Origin: Thermomicrobiales bacterium
GTDB taxonomy: Bacteria; Chloroflexota; Chloroflexia; Thermomicrobiales; CFX8
DNA: 64,000 nt
Direction of reading: 5' to 3'
Assembly (NCBI GenBank): GCA_037045155.1
Contig: JBAOIG010000005.1
Location: forward strand, 1,218,459 to 1,282,458
Every line of letters begins with the position of its first letter. Positions within the stretch are counted from its first letter, which is position 1. Shown here piece after piece: positions 36,398-45,827 of the stretch. A program made the position numbers and the translations under genes. The notes beneath the pieces are model-generated. The model saw only the letters and a list, made by a program, of their open reading frames with translations, did no database searches and had not been told where the DNA came from.

Positions 36398-36646
36398 TTC
36401 GCGTGCTGGGCCGTAGAAACGACGCCAGGCATGACACGTTGCGGGCAACGCAGCGCGCTGGCCCGATGCCGTCGTTCCTGACTTCGCGGTGTCGATAAGA
36501 AACGTTGCGTCGTGCCCCGGTTTGGCGTGCAGTAGGGATGGCGTCTGTCTTGCGTTTGTCGCTATTAGATTGTTGCGCGATTCGCGCTCCCGGACGATTC
36601 ACGCGTCGCGGGGACGCCTCGCTAGCTATATGAACGGGTGGTTGGG

Positions 36647-37273
36647 ATGTCTCTGGATAATCGACGCCAGCGAGCGGCCGATCTGCGTGCGAGGCGTGAG
36701 TCATATCTCCGGTCGCGGTACTCGAGGCTTGAGCCCGAGCCTGGCTGGCGCGGGCCGATTCATTCGCGTCGTCGTCGTCTGTACCCGCCCCTCATGATTG
36801 TGTCGGCTGTCGCGTTCTCGCTCGTTGCTGCTCTTGACGTGCTGCGCGTGCTCGCTGGCGCGGATCGTTTGGAGAGCTTATCGAACACGCTGATCATCGT
36901 CGGGCTCGTGGCTGGCTTGCCGGCCGCAGTCATCGGCACTATCGAACGGTCCCAGATGCCGATCGGGTCGGCCGAGAGGCGGGCGGCAACCTGGCGCGGC
37001 GTCGGGAACATCGTTGCGCTTGTCTTAATCGTGGCCGGTTGGTTGACCCGCACAGGTGATCAAGGCGCGCTGGGCGTGGGGTCGCTCCTGCTTGTCTGGT
37101 CTGGAACTGTGGTCATGTTGGTGACCGGCATGATCGATAGCGGGCTTCCGACGCAGCCGGTCGCGCGCCTCGGCTTCTCGGAGGACGATCGTGTTGAGGC
37201 GTGCCAGCTACCAGCGACGACACTTGCGTCGCCAGCGCCACCCGCCGATGAGCGTCAGATTGCTCATGGCTAG
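36647..37273 (+). CDS. Predicted membrane protein with four helices, 208 aa
   Basis: ATG 36647 begins MSLDNRRQRAADLRARRES, a strongly basic cytoplasmic N-terminus. Four hydrophobic helices lie at about 48-68, 80-98, 115-135 and 142-160, and the tail is hydrophilic. The ribosome site is weak. No conserved domain is evident. The 3' end is 9 bases from the convergent EamA transporter gene. Confidence 0.62.
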   Translation: MSLDNRRQRAADLRARRESYLRSRYSRLEPEPGWRGPIHSRRRRLYPPLMIVSAVAFSLVAALDVLRVLAGADRLESLSNTLIIVGLVAGLPAAVIGTIERSQMPIGSAERRAATWRGVGNIVALVLIVAGWLTRTGDQGALGVGSLLLVWSGTVVMLVTGMIDSGLPTQPVARLGFSEDDRVEACQLPATTLASPAPPADERQIAHG

Positions 37274-37282
37274 TGTTGCACC

Positions 37283-38200
37283 CTATGGCGCCATCGCTCC
37301 GGCCGGCGTTGCTTCGGCCTCGAGCTCCGTTGTCGAATCTGTGGCGCGCGCACTTCGTAGTGTCAGTAGCAGGAGCACATTGGCGCTCAGCGCGAGCGCC
37401 AGCCCGCCGACGGCGAGGATGGTGACCCGCTCTCCGTAGAAGATGGCGCCCCAGACGGGTGATAGAGCGGGGTTGACGAAGGTGGCGACAGCGATAACGA
37501 ACGCCGGGGCAGTGACAGACGCGCGGTTATATGTCACCGGCGCCAGGATGTAGTGTGCGCCGACCCAGGCGAGCAGCACGGGAACTACCCACCAGACCAT
37601 ATTCCCCACCGCACTCCAGTCGGCAAACGGAACCAGAACCAGCCCACCAACCAGCATCGTCCAGGCGGCAGTTGCATCGACGCCGACGGTCGGAACGAGT
37701 CTGCGGCCGGCCAGAGCGCCAACGGACCCGATAACCGCCGCGACGAGCGCGATGACGAGCCCGCCCAGCACGTTGTCGCCGCTCTCTGAGCCTCTGCCCG
37801 CCAGCAGCAGTAATCCGATGCCCGCTGCGCCGATCGCCAGAGCTGGGATCGCTCGTGATGGAACCCTGTCTCCCAGCAGCGGGCGCGCCACCAGAACCAT
37901 CCAGAGGGGCAATGACGCGAACGCAAACGAGGCGTTGCCGATTCCAGCCATCGTCACGGCAGTGGCCATCAGCAAGTTGGTTGCGCCGTTGGCAACGCCA
38001 AACCCGAGCGCCTCGGCGCGAAGCCGCCAGCTGGGCAGTCGTAGCCGATGACGGGGCGTTAGCAGTGCCAGCAGACTCCCGGAGATGAGCAGCGCGGTCG
38101 CCATCAGCGTGGACGGCGGCAGCGGTTCCCAGCGGATAATGACGCCTCCGAATGACCAGACGACCTGGCAGAGCGCGAGCAACAGGATTGCGCGGCGCAC
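37283..38200 (-). CDS. DMT superfamily (EamA) transporter, 305 aa
   Basis: Ten predicted helices in two EamA repeats. The first begins ILLLALCQVVWSFGGVIIRWEPLPP and the second LGGLVIALVAAVIGSVGALAGR, and the typical end is NPALSPVWGAIFYGERVT. It exports or imports metabolites such as amino acids or nucleotides; the substrate is unknown. GTG 38200 follows an AAGGA-like site. It is divergent from the decarboxylase, about 125 bases apart. Confidence 0.88.
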   Translation of the reverse strand: MRRAILLLALCQVVWSFGGVIIRWEPLPPSTLMATALLISGSLLALLTPRHRLRLPSWRLRAEALGFGVANGATNLLMATAVTMAGIGNASFAFASLPLWMVLVARPLLGDRVPSRAIPALAIGAAGIGLLLLAGRGSESGDNVLGGLVIALVAAVIGSVGALAGRRLVPTVGVDATAAWTMLVGGLVLVPFADWSAVGNMVWWVVPVLLAWVGAHYILAPVTYNRASVTAPAFVIAVATFVNPALSPVWGAIFYGERVTILAVGGLALALSANVLLLLTLRSARATDSTTELEAEATPAGAMAP

Positions 38201-38326
38201 AAGGCGATCCTTCTTGTATGCTGGCGTTCGATCCGCACGACCACGGTCGATCGTGTAGCGAGCCGGCGCGAAGTGTACTCGCCGGCGCATTGGCGTGCTG
38301 GATCAGCCAACAATGAGGAGTGGGTT

Positions 38327-39727
38327 GTGGATCGGGACGCATATTTCGAGCATCTCCGCCGTGGGATCGACGCTGTCGACCGGTGGCAGGATCGGCGTGG
38401 TCCATTCGAGGCCGACGACACGTTGGCGGTGCCAGGGAGCCGTGTTGCCGAGGCGCTGGCGGAGCTGTCGGAGCGGCTCGAGGAGAATTACCCGTACGGT
38501 CATCCACGCTACGCCGGCCAGATGATGAAACCACCCCACCCCATCGCAACCCTCGCCTACGCGATCGCAATGCAGATCAACCCGAATAACCACGCGCTCG
38601 ATGGCGGCGCGGCGACGTCGCGAATGGAGCGAGAAGTCGTCACGGATCTCGCCGCGATGTTCGGCTTCCCCGAGCAGCATCTTGGGCACCTGACCGGTGG
38701 TGGGACGATCGCCAACATCGAGGCGCTCTGGGTCGCACGCTCCCTGTACCCCGAGCGCGCGATTGCCGCGAGCGACCAGGCACACTACACGCATGGCCGC
38801 GGTTGTGATGTGCTCGGGATCGAGTTCATGCCGATCGCGTCCGACACGGCCGGGCGGATGGATCTTGACGCGCTGGAAGCCCAGCTCCGGTCCGGCAAGA
38901 TCGGCACGGTCGTGGCGACGGCCGGCACCACCGGGCTTGGCACGGTCGATCCAATCCACGAGATTATCCCGCTGGCGCGTCAGTACGGCGCTCGTGTGCA
39001 CGTCGACGCGGCCTACGGGGGTTTCTTCATGCTCCTCGCGCGCCGTGCCGACCCGCCTATCGTTCCAGCGCCCTTTCTGGCCATTGCAGACGCCGATAGT
39101 GTCGTGGTTGACCCGCATAAGCACGGGCTGCAGCCGTATGGATGTGGGTCGGTGCTGTTCCGCGACCCGGCGGTCGGCCGGTTTTATGTCCACGATTCAC
39201 CCTACACCTACTTCACTTCCAGGGATCTGCATCTCGGCGAGATCAGCCTCGAATGTTCGCGGGCCGGCGCGTCGGCGGCGGCGCTCTGGACGACGCTTCG
39301 CTGCTTGCCGCTTGCGCCGGATACGGGCCTCGGTGCGATTGTCGCGCGTGGTCGCGACGCTGCGTTGCTGTGGAGTGAATTGATCTCGGAAGGCCCGTAT
39401 TTCCGACTCGTCGTCGAACCGGATCTGGATATCCTCGCACTCTATCCGACACCTGAATCCAGCGGGGCGACCACCGCCAGCGCGATATCCCGACTCGTCG
39501 ATGAGCTCTTCCTTGCCGCTGAGCATGATCCGCAGTCTCCGGCGTTCTTTGCCAAGCTCGTCGTTCCCCAGAGACTGCTGGCCGCACACGGCCCGGCGAT
39601 CATCTGGGATCAGCCAACTGTCACCGTGCTGCGTAGTGTCCTGATGAAACCGGAACACCTGTCGTTTGTTCCTGCGCTGAACGACACACTCGTCCGTCAG
39701 CTGACCAATATTGCGAGGACCATGTGA
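38327..39727 (+). CDS. PLP-dependent group II decarboxylase family protein, 466 aa
   Basis: GTG 38327 follows GAGGAG by 6 bases. The PLP-binding Lys is in VVDPHKHGLQPYG, and upstream stretches HLTGGGTIANIEALWVAR and VATAGTTGLGTVDPI fit aromatic-L-amino-acid/glutamate decarboxylases and related lyases. HVDAAYGGFF holds the Asp that contacts the PLP nitrogen. It probably removes CO2 from an amino acid. It overlaps the next gene (GTGA), so that protein may work on a related task. Confidence 0.9.
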   Translation: MDRDAYFEHLRRGIDAVDRWQDRRGPFEADDTLAVPGSRVAEALAELSERLEENYPYGHPRYAGQMMKPPHPIATLAYAIAMQINPNNHALDGGAATSRMEREVVTDLAAMFGFPEQHLGHLTGGGTIANIEALWVARSLYPERAIAASDQAHYTHGRGCDVLGIEFMPIASDTAGRMDLDALEAQLRSGKIGTVVATAGTTGLGTVDPIHEIIPLARQYGARVHVDAAYGGFFMLLARRADPPIVPAPFLAIADADSVVVDPHKHGLQPYGCGSVLFRDPAVGRFYVHDSPYTYFTSRDLHLGEISLECSRAGASAAALWTTLRCLPLAPDTGLGAIVARGRDAALLWSELISEGPYFRLVVEPDLDILALYPTPESSGATTASAISRLVDELFLAAEHDPQSPAFFAKLVVPQRLLAAHGPAIIWDQPTVTVLRSVLMKPEHLSFVPALNDTLVRQLTNIARTM

Positions 39728-40314
39728 GCGATGGTGGGACTGGACGTATCGTCCGACTACAGATTCAGCAGGCGTCACTGAAGGTTGGCCCGATTCGGGC
39801 GCGTCGATATGACCCATCCCCGATCCTGAGCGTCGATCGCCTGATCCTCACGCCGGACGGCGCGGAAGCGGTTGTTGGCGGCGCGCGACTGATCGATGTC
39901 CATCATGGGCATCACCCCGACTCGAAGAACCGGAATGGCGTCAATGATCTGTCGATTGGCTTCACGGGAAATTACCGGCGCATCCGCGAGAGGTTGGGCG
40001 CTCACATCGTTGATGGAATTGCTGGCGAGAGCATCCTCGTTGAGTGTGATGACCCGCCAGCGCTCGGCGCGTTGATGAATGGCATCGAGATCGAGGTGGA
40101 TCCGAGCCTCTGGATCAGGCTCGCGGAGGCATCAGTGGCCCACCCGTGTGTCGAGTTCAGTCGCTTCTGCCTGAGATCCAGCGTGGTCGAACCCCGCCAA
40201 ATCAAGGAGACGCTACAGTTCCTTGATGATGGGACGCGCGGCTTCTATGTTGGCCTGCCGGCCGGCGATCCGATCGGTATTGCCGTCGGCGCGGCGGTCC
40301 GGTGGCGCGGATAG
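39724..40314 (+). CDS. MOSC-like domain protein (tentative), 196 aa
   Basis: GTG 39724 overlaps the decarboxylase stop by 4 bases. The middle part, with SIGFTGNYRRIRERLGAHIVDGIAGESILVE, resembles the beta-barrel core of MOSC proteins (molybdenum cofactor sulfurase C-terminal-like), in particular GxxGE(N/S)I. The conserved Cys of MOSC sulfur carriers is not obvious. No signal peptide or membrane helix is seen. It was assigned by eye and could be another small barrel fold. Confidence 0.6.
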   Translation: MSDGGTGRIVRLQIQQASLKVGPIRARRYDPSPILSVDRLILTPDGAEAVVGGARLIDVHHGHHPDSKNRNGVNDLSIGFTGNYRRIRERLGAHIVDGIAGESILVECDDPPALGALMNGIEIEVDPSLWIRLAEASVAHPCVEFSRFCLRSSVVEPRQIKETLQFLDDGTRGFYVGLPAGDPIGIAVGAAVRWRG

Positions 40315-41277
40315 TCAGGTCCGGGCAGGCGCTGGAAGCCGCAGTGGGAGCCACTCTGCAACGAGAACGATGAGCGCGCCCCAGACGAGTGTCGCGAAGG
40401 CCAGGTGGCTGATTCGCACCCAGTTGGCCAACTCGGTCCAGATGTTCGCGGCGCCGATCAAGGTCTCGATCAGTGTCAGCGCGAGCGCCAGGCCGGCCAG
40501 CATCGAGACTCGCGCGCTCATTCCGGCGTCACGCACCGCGACGACCAGCAGCCACACGATTGCTCCGATGGTGATCAACGCCAGCCAACGATGCAGGATG
40601 TGGACGTCGGCGGAGGTCCAGCCTGTCGGAAAATACTTGCCGTGGCATAGCGGCCACTGTGGGCATGCCCAGGCAGCCCCGCTGGACGCGGTATAGGCGC
40701 CAGTGAGTAGCAGCCCGAATGTTGCAGCAATAGCGACGATCGCCGCCCGGACGATCGCCGGGCTTGCCGGCCGCGCCGGCCGGCCGGGTCGGGCATAGCC
40801 GATGAACGCGATCACGATCATGATCGCGAAGTACGCCTGCGCCATCCCGAGGTGCGCGGTTACCGCGCGGGGATCCAGCTCAGCGAACACAGTGACGGCG
40901 CCCAGAAGCGCCTGAGCCAGAACGAGGACGAGCGCGGTGACCGTCAGCCAACGACGAGCGTCGGATCGTCTCGCTTGCCGCCAGGTCGCAAACACAAGCC
41001 AACTGGTGAGTAGCAGGATCGCGCCCGCCACGACGCGATGGAGGTACTCGATCGTCGTCAGGTAGCTGAATGTGGGAATGACTTTTCCGTTGCAGATCGG
41101 CCAGTCGTCGCCGCAGCCCATTCCGGCTCCTTCGATCCGGACGACGCCGCCAATCAGAATCAGAATATAGCCGAGCACGACTGTCGCGACTGCAAGCCGC
41201 TCGACAGTGAACCACCCCCGCTGTGCGGCCGGCGCTGCTTCCCGCTCGCTATTCGCCTGTTTTGCTGTCTGCCCCAT
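40315..41277 (-). CDS. ctaA: Heme A synthase (COX15/CtaA), 320 aa
   Basis: Eight predicted helices with the heme-ligand His residues in EYLHRVVAG, TAHLGMAQ, HILHRWLAL and RISHLAFA. Two extracytoplasmic Cys pairs (GCGDDWPIC and ACPQWPLCHG) match the two-pair CtaA type of Gram-positive-like bacteria. It converts heme O to heme A for an aa3-type cytochrome oxidase, so the organism is an aerobic respirer. The start is uncertain (41277 or up to 41307). It abuts the convergent MOSC-like gene. Confidence 0.94.
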   Translation of the reverse strand: MGQTAKQANSEREAAPAAQRGWFTVERLAVATVVLGYILILIGGVVRIEGAGMGCGDDWPICNGKVIPTFSYLTTIEYLHRVVAGAILLLTSWLVFATWRQARRSDARRWLTVTALVLVLAQALLGAVTVFAELDPRAVTAHLGMAQAYFAIMIVIAFIGYARPGRPARPASPAIVRAAIVAIAATFGLLLTGAYTASSGAAWACPQWPLCHGKYFPTGWTSADVHILHRWLALITIGAIVWLLVVAVRDAGMSARVSMLAGLALALTLIETLIGAANIWTELANWVRISHLAFATLVWGALIVLVAEWLPLRLPAPART

Positions 41278-41395
41278 ACTGCCCCGCGCCTCCACCCCCA
41301 TGAACACGCATAGACCCGCCGGTGGACGGGTATTATGCCAATGATTGCTGTTTGCTCGTCGCGCGCCTGTGACCTAACGCACATGCGCTCCCGGG

Positions 41396-42451
41396 CTAGA
41401 TACCAGCGATGCCGGGTAGCCGCCGTGAAAACGCGGTAATCAGCCGAACCGCTTCCTCGAAATCGGAGAGCCGTAGTGTGGCATACGGCGAATGGATGTA
41501 GCGGCATGGCAACGACACTACCCCTGCCAACACACCCGCCTTCGACCGATGGATGACACCCGCATCAGTCCCGCCCGGCGCTGGCACTTGATACTGGAAC
41601 CGGATCGATTCCGTTTCGGCGGTCTCGGCAAGAGCCCGGATGACCCGCGGCATTCCGATCATGCCGCTATCCATGATGCGGATCGATGGACCCTGGCCCT
41701 GGCGCGTCGGTTGGCGAGCAGGCGGGACCCCCGGCATATCCGCTGCGATCGACCCCTCCAGCGCGATCGCGATATCCGGGTCGATCTGGAACGCCGCAGT
41801 CTGGGCGCCGCGAAGCCCGACTTCCTCCTGGACGGTGAACGCCGCGACAACTGTGATCTCCGTCGTTTCGTTGCGTAGCGCCTCAAGAGCGCCGACGACG
41901 ACGGCACAGCCGGCCCGGTCATCGAAAGCTTTCCCCATAACGACATCGTCGCCCAACTGCTCGAAGCCGTACGAAATGACTGCGGGCGACCCGATCCGGA
42001 TGCCCAGCGCGGCAGCCTCTTCCGGAGAGCTTACGCCGATGTCGATGAACAGATCGTCGATCCTGAACGGTTTCTCGCGGTCTTCAGGCCTCAGGATGTG
42101 CGGTGGCGCTGTCCCGATCATCCCGCGGATGTAGGTTCCGCGGTCGGTCCGAATTGTCACCGCATGGGCCGGAACGATCCGCGGATCCCATCCGCCGATT
42201 GTGGTGAAGCGCAGGAAGCCGCCATCCTCGATCCACGTCACCATGAACCCGATCTCGTCCATGTGCGCGTCGAGCATCAGCGTCCGGTTGCCACTGCCGC
42301 GCTTCGTGGCGATCAGGTTCCCGAGCGCATCGACGCGCACGTCGTCGACCAGCGGCTCGACCATTTGTCGGATCTCGTTGCGAACCTCGTCCTCGAACCC
42401 GGATGGACCGAATGCTTCCGACAATGTCCGAAGTACCTCGACCGAATTCAT
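41396..42451 (-). CDS. M42 family metallopeptidase (glutamyl aminopeptidase/endoglucanase-like), 351 aa
   Basis: ATG 42451 follows AAAGGG by 6 bases. The co-catalytic metal residues fit LDAHMDEIGFM, FDDRAGCAVVV, VQEEVGLRGA and the C-terminal CRYIHSPYAT. M42 enzymes (FrvX/YsdC, TET) are large cytosolic dodecameric aminopeptidases that trim short peptides; the endoglucanase label in databases is historical. Alone on the minus strand. Confidence 0.94.
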   Translation of the reverse strand: MNSVEVLRTLSEAFGPSGFEDEVRNEIRQMVEPLVDDVRVDALGNLIATKRGSGNRTLMLDAHMDEIGFMVTWIEDGGFLRFTTIGGWDPRIVPAHAVTIRTDRGTYIRGMIGTAPPHILRPEDREKPFRIDDLFIDIGVSSPEEAAALGIRIGSPAVISYGFEQLGDDVVMGKAFDDRAGCAVVVGALEALRNETTEITVVAAFTVQEEVGLRGAQTAAFQIDPDIAIALEGSIAADMPGVPPARQPTRQGQGPSIRIMDSGMIGMPRVIRALAETAETESIRFQYQVPAPGGTDAGVIHRSKAGVLAGVVSLPCRYIHSPYATLRLSDFEEAVRLITAFSRRLPGIAGI

Positions 42452-42645
42452 TGGCAACCCTTTCCTGTGTCGCGGCCCGTTGGCTGCCATCGTCGCACAT
42501 TCAACGATGGCGACACGCGATCATCCGCCCGGATCAGGCCGTTGCCCTGCGGCTGACGGATCCCCGGCGCAGCGATGTTCGGCTATCATGCGCTAGCCGG
42601 CCCGGTGGGTGCGGGGCTACGGATCAGGGTCAATGAGGAGGAATC

Positions 42646-43833
42646 ATGGCGGATATCAATATCGTCCGCGACCAGCTTCCTGGTGTCACAGACACCGTCT
42701 ACCTGAACACCGGGACGTGTGGCCCGTTGCCGCTCGTCGCATACGAGGCGATGCGAGAGGAGATGAGCCACGATCTGACCAAGGCGCGCATCGACTCCGA
42801 CCACTTTCCGAGCCTTGGCCGCAAACGCAATGAGGTTCGCGAGGCAGTCGCGTCCTACGTTGGCGCCGTGCCGTCCGAGATCGCAGTGACGTCCAGCACA
42901 ACCGACGGGATGTACGTCGCGATCCTTGGCTATCGCTGGCAGGCTGGCGATGAGCTGCTGATGAGCAACATCGAGCACCCCGGCGGGATGGTGCCGTCGT
43001 TCCTGGTGAAGCGGCGCTTCGGTGTGCGGGTCAAGGTGGTTGATATCGGTCTTGGCGGGGGCGATCCTGCGGACGTTGTCGCGGCCTTTGAGCGCGCGAT
43101 TACTCCCCGGACTCGAATGATCGTGATCTCGCACGTCTCGTACACGACCGGCGCGAAGCTGCCGCTCAAAGAGCTGGTGACAATGGCTCACGCGCATGAT
43201 GTCCTCGTCGTCGCAGATGCCGCGCAGTCGTATGGCCCAGTTGCCCTCGATCTTCACGATATCGGGGTCGATGCCTATGCTGGGTCGGGCCAGAAATGGA
43301 TGTGTGGTCCGGACGGCACCGGGATGCTCTACGTTCGCGCCGATCGTGTGGGCGACTTTGAGCAGACGTTCGTCGCCGGTGGCACGACGATGGGTACGCT
43401 GGACTACTTCGGGGGCTCCTACGCGCCGGCCCTCGGCGCGGCGCGCTTTGACACTGCCGGCCGTAATACGATCCTGACGGCCGGGCAGGCTGCCGCAACC
43501 CGCTGGATCTCGAGCGAGCTCGGCAAAGATTGGGTCTCGACGCGAGTTCAGGAGATGGCCGGCCTGGCGTATGACGAGCTGTCGCGGCTGAAGGGCGTCA
43601 CGATGGTGACGCCGAAGGAGGCGGTGGCCGGCCTGATCGCATTCAATGTCGACGGCATCAGCGGCCCCGATCTCTCGACCCGATTGGCCGGCGAGCATGG
43701 CGTCACGATTCGTTATGTCACGAAGTACATCAATAACCCCGAAGCGGCCCGCGTCTCGCTCCATTACTTCAACACACCCGAAGATCTTGGCGCGCTCACC
43801 GAGGGTATCCAGTCGATCCAGGGCACGCTCTAA
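42646..43833 (+). CDS. Class V aminotransferase (cysteine desulfurase-like), 395 aa
   Basis: ATG 42646 follows GGAGGA. The fold type I landmarks are VYLNTGTCGPLP, SSTTDGMYVAI, VVADAAQSYGPVALDL (Asp to the PLP nitrogen) and the PLP Lys in GSGQKWMCGPDGTGM. No SufS/NifS-type active Cys loop is clear, so isopenicillin-N-epimerase-like or another class V function is equally possible. A thioesterase gene follows 1 base after its stop. Confidence 0.9.
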   Translation: MADINIVRDQLPGVTDTVYLNTGTCGPLPLVAYEAMREEMSHDLTKARIDSDHFPSLGRKRNEVREAVASYVGAVPSEIAVTSSTTDGMYVAILGYRWQAGDELLMSNIEHPGGMVPSFLVKRRFGVRVKVVDIGLGGGDPADVVAAFERAITPRTRMIVISHVSYTTGAKLPLKELVTMAHAHDVLVVADAAQSYGPVALDLHDIGVDAYAGSGQKWMCGPDGTGMLYVRADRVGDFEQTFVAGGTTMGTLDYFGGSYAPALGAARFDTAGRNTILTAGQAAATRWISSELGKDWVSTRVQEMAGLAYDELSRLKGVTMVTPKEAVAGLIAFNVDGISGPDLSTRLAGEHGVTIRYVTKYINNPEAARVSLHYFNTPEDLGALTEGIQSIQGTL

Positions 43834-43834
43834 C

Positions 43835-44263
43835 ATGCGACCAGATTTTTCGACCGTCGAGGCACTGAACGCCTGGTCACCTGGTTCGCTCGCCGAGCTG
43901 TTCGGCATATCGATCGTGTCGATTGAAGAAGGCCGGTTGACGAGCGAGCTTGTCATCCGGCCCGAATTCATGGCGCCAAATGGCTACCTTCATGCAGCGA
44001 CGGTCGTTGCCATCGCCGACACGACCGCCGGGTTCGGGTCTCGCGCGCATCTCCCGAACGGAGCGTTCGGGTTTACGACTATCGAGGTCAAGACGAACTT
44101 CCTTGGCACGGCGCGCCAGGGGGTCATCGAATGTGAGGCCCGGCTCATCCATGGGGGCCGGACCACGCAGGTCTGGGACGCGACAGTAAGCCACCGCGAA
44201 AGTGGCAAAACGATCGCGCTCTTTCGTTGCACGCAAATGATCCTATACCCCTCAACCGGCTGA
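43835..44263 (+). CDS. PaaI/hotdog-fold thioesterase, 142 aa
   Basis: ATG 43835 starts immediately after the aminotransferase stop, so the two share an mRNA. Hotdog-fold pattern: NGYLHAATVVAIADTTAG (in place of the HGG motif), then FTTIEVKTNFLGTARQG and SGKTIALFRCTQMI. It would hydrolyse acyl-CoA or aryl-CoA thioesters in the cytoplasm. The length is usual for PaaI proteins. Confidence 0.9.
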   Translation: MRPDFSTVEALNAWSPGSLAELFGISIVSIEEGRLTSELVIRPEFMAPNGYLHAATVVAIADTTAGFGSRAHLPNGAFGFTTIEVKTNFLGTARQGVIECEARLIHGGRTTQVWDATVSHRESGKTIALFRCTQMILYPSTG

Positions 44264-44289
44264 CCCGAAGACCGCGCACCGCGTACACT
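44260..44289 (+). promoter_or_regulatory. Possible promoter for the VUT transporter gene
   Basis: CTGACC (44260-44265) and TACACT (44284-44289) are 18 bases apart. Transcription would start about at the base of the next hairpin. Confidence 0.35.
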
Positions 44290-44295
44290 GATAGA

Positions 44296-44325
44296 CCGCG
44301 CGACGACGCATCTGTCGTCGCGCGG
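44296..44325 (+). terminator. Terminator-like hairpin before the VUT gene
   Basis: Perfect 12-base arms ccgcgcgacgac and gtcgtcgcgcgg with the loop gcatct, followed by cgttt. It may end the aminotransferase-thioesterase mRNA, or act as a 5' structure if the promoter just upstream is real. Confidence 0.65.
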
Positions 44326-44364
44326 CGTTTCGATCGAGCAATCACGGTGGGTGAGGGACAGGGC

Positions 44365-44886
44365 ATGGAAGGTCGGGCGACCAACATCGGCATCATCGCG
44401 GTTCTCGGGTATATCGCAACGGTCTTTGCGGCGAACTGGGCAATCAATCGATTCGGGGTGGTGTCGGTGGGTCTCGGCCTGGTCGCGCCGGCGGGCGTGT
44501 ACTTCGCCGGCCTTGCGTTCACGCTTCGCGACATCACCCAGGACACGCTGGGGCGCTCGTGGGTGCTGGTCGCGATTCTCGTCGGGGCGTTGTTGTCGGC
44601 GCTAGTCTCCACGCAGTTCGCGCTCGCCAGCGCGACGGCGTTTCTGTTCAGCGAGCTCTGCGATTTCGCGGTCTACACGCCACTACGCGAACGAAACTGG
44701 ATCGGCGCAGTAGCGGCGTCGAATGTCGTCGGTCTGGTAACCGACTCCGTCCTGTTCCTGTGGATCGCGTTTGGATCGCTCGAATATCTCAGCGGTCAGA
44801 TTGTCGGCAAGATCTGGATGACTCTCCTCGCCGTTGGCGTGCTCATGGTGTGGCGACGCTATTCGGGCCGGCCGGGCTGGATCTGA
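44365..44886 (+). CDS. VUT family protein (YhhQ-like queuosine precursor transporter family), 173 aa
   Basis: ATG 44365 follows AGGG by 7 bases. Five to six hydrophobic helices include PAGVYFAGLAFTLRDITQD, which matches the PF02592-type signature of putative queuosine precursor (preQ0/preQ1) transporters, and VYTPLRERNWIGAVAASN. It lies in the inner membrane. It is shorter than E. coli YhhQ (about 220 aa) and no queuosine genes are nearby, so the substrate is not certain. Confidence 0.85.
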   Translation: MEGRATNIGIIAVLGYIATVFAANWAINRFGVVSVGLGLVAPAGVYFAGLAFTLRDITQDTLGRSWVLVAILVGALLSALVSTQFALASATAFLFSELCDFAVYTPLRERNWIGAVAASNVVGLVTDSVLFLWIAFGSLEYLSGQIVGKIWMTLLAVGVLMVWRRYSGRPGWI

Positions 44887-44913
44887 GCGTCCGTCCGGAT
44901 GTCGGCCGTCGCG

Positions 44914-45780
44914 TCAGCCAGGTTGCCCCGCCAACTCCATCCGTAGCTCGGGAATCACCCGCGTTGAGATGTCCACCACCGTGGCCGAAGGCGATCCCGT
45001 TGGCAAGTCGAACATGAAGTCGCGGACGCCCGCCTGATAGTACGCATGGACGTGCTGGCGGAACGCATCCTCGGACACAAGTGGATCTGCGCCGGTCGAA
45101 AGGCAGCGGCGGATTTCCGATGGATCGCGACCAACCTCCCGGCATGCGGCGACCAGTTGCGCGTCGTGCCCTACGTATTCCTCGGGGCTGCCGCCACCGT
45201 CCCAGAGATCAGCATAACGGGCGACGTGGCGAAGCATGCGCTTCCCGGTCGAACCGATCAGCACGGGAATGTGGTGATTGACCGGCTTCGGCGCGAACGG
45301 CGCATCCTCCAGCGTGTAGTACTCCCCGTGGTAGGTCGTCCGGTCCTGGGTCTCAAGCTGACCCATGAGCTCCATCGCCTCACCGAAGCGATCGACGCGT
45401 TCACGAGCCGATGGGAAGGGGATGCCGTAGGAGGAGTGCTCGCGCTCGTTCCACCCAGCGCCCATGCCGAGGATGAGGCGGCCACCCGACAGGTGGTCGA
45501 CAGTGACAGCCTGCTTGAACATGATCGCCGGGTTGCGGTGCATGTTGCCCGTTACCATCAGACCCATACGGATGCGGCTTGTGCTGCTGGCCAGGCCGGC
45601 GAGCGCGGTCCATCCATCGAGCGTCGGGCCATCCTCTCCGTCGTAGAGTGAGAAGAAGTGGTCGAACAGCCAGGCCGAATCCCAGCCCGCTTCTTCCGCC
45701 CAACTCCATTGCTCGACCAGCATCGGCCACGACCGCCAGTGCTGGGCAGTGACGATTCCAAAGGTGACACCGTTGCTCAT
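44914..45780 (-). CDS. LLM-class F420-dependent oxidoreductase, 288 aa
   Basis: Luciferase-like monooxygenase fold: FGIVTAQHW, DSAWLFDHF, GLMVTGNMHRNPA, KQAVTVDHLSGGRLILGMGAGW, then IPVLIGSTGKRMLR. This pattern matches the probable F420-dependent families common in Actinobacteria and Chloroflexi. ATG 45780 is the likely start (GAGG close by, AAGGAG further up); longer frames above it are a shadow of the MFS gene. The substrate is unknown. A paralogue is at 51480-52334. Confidence 0.9.
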   Translation of the reverse strand: MSNGVTFGIVTAQHWRSWPMLVEQWSWAEEAGWDSAWLFDHFFSLYDGEDGPTLDGWTALAGLASSTSRIRMGLMVTGNMHRNPAIMFKQAVTVDHLSGGRLILGMGAGWNEREHSSYGIPFPSARERVDRFGEAMELMGQLETQDRTTYHGEYYTLEDAPFAPKPVNHHIPVLIGSTGKRMLRHVARYADLWDGGGSPEEYVGHDAQLVAACREVGRDPSEIRRCLSTGADPLVSEDAFRQHVHAYYQAGVRDFMFDLPTGSPSATVVDISTRVIPELRMELAGQPG

Positions 45781-45827
45781 AAACCTCACCATCTCCTTCT
45801 CCTGTCGCATTCGGCGCGAGCCGGCCA

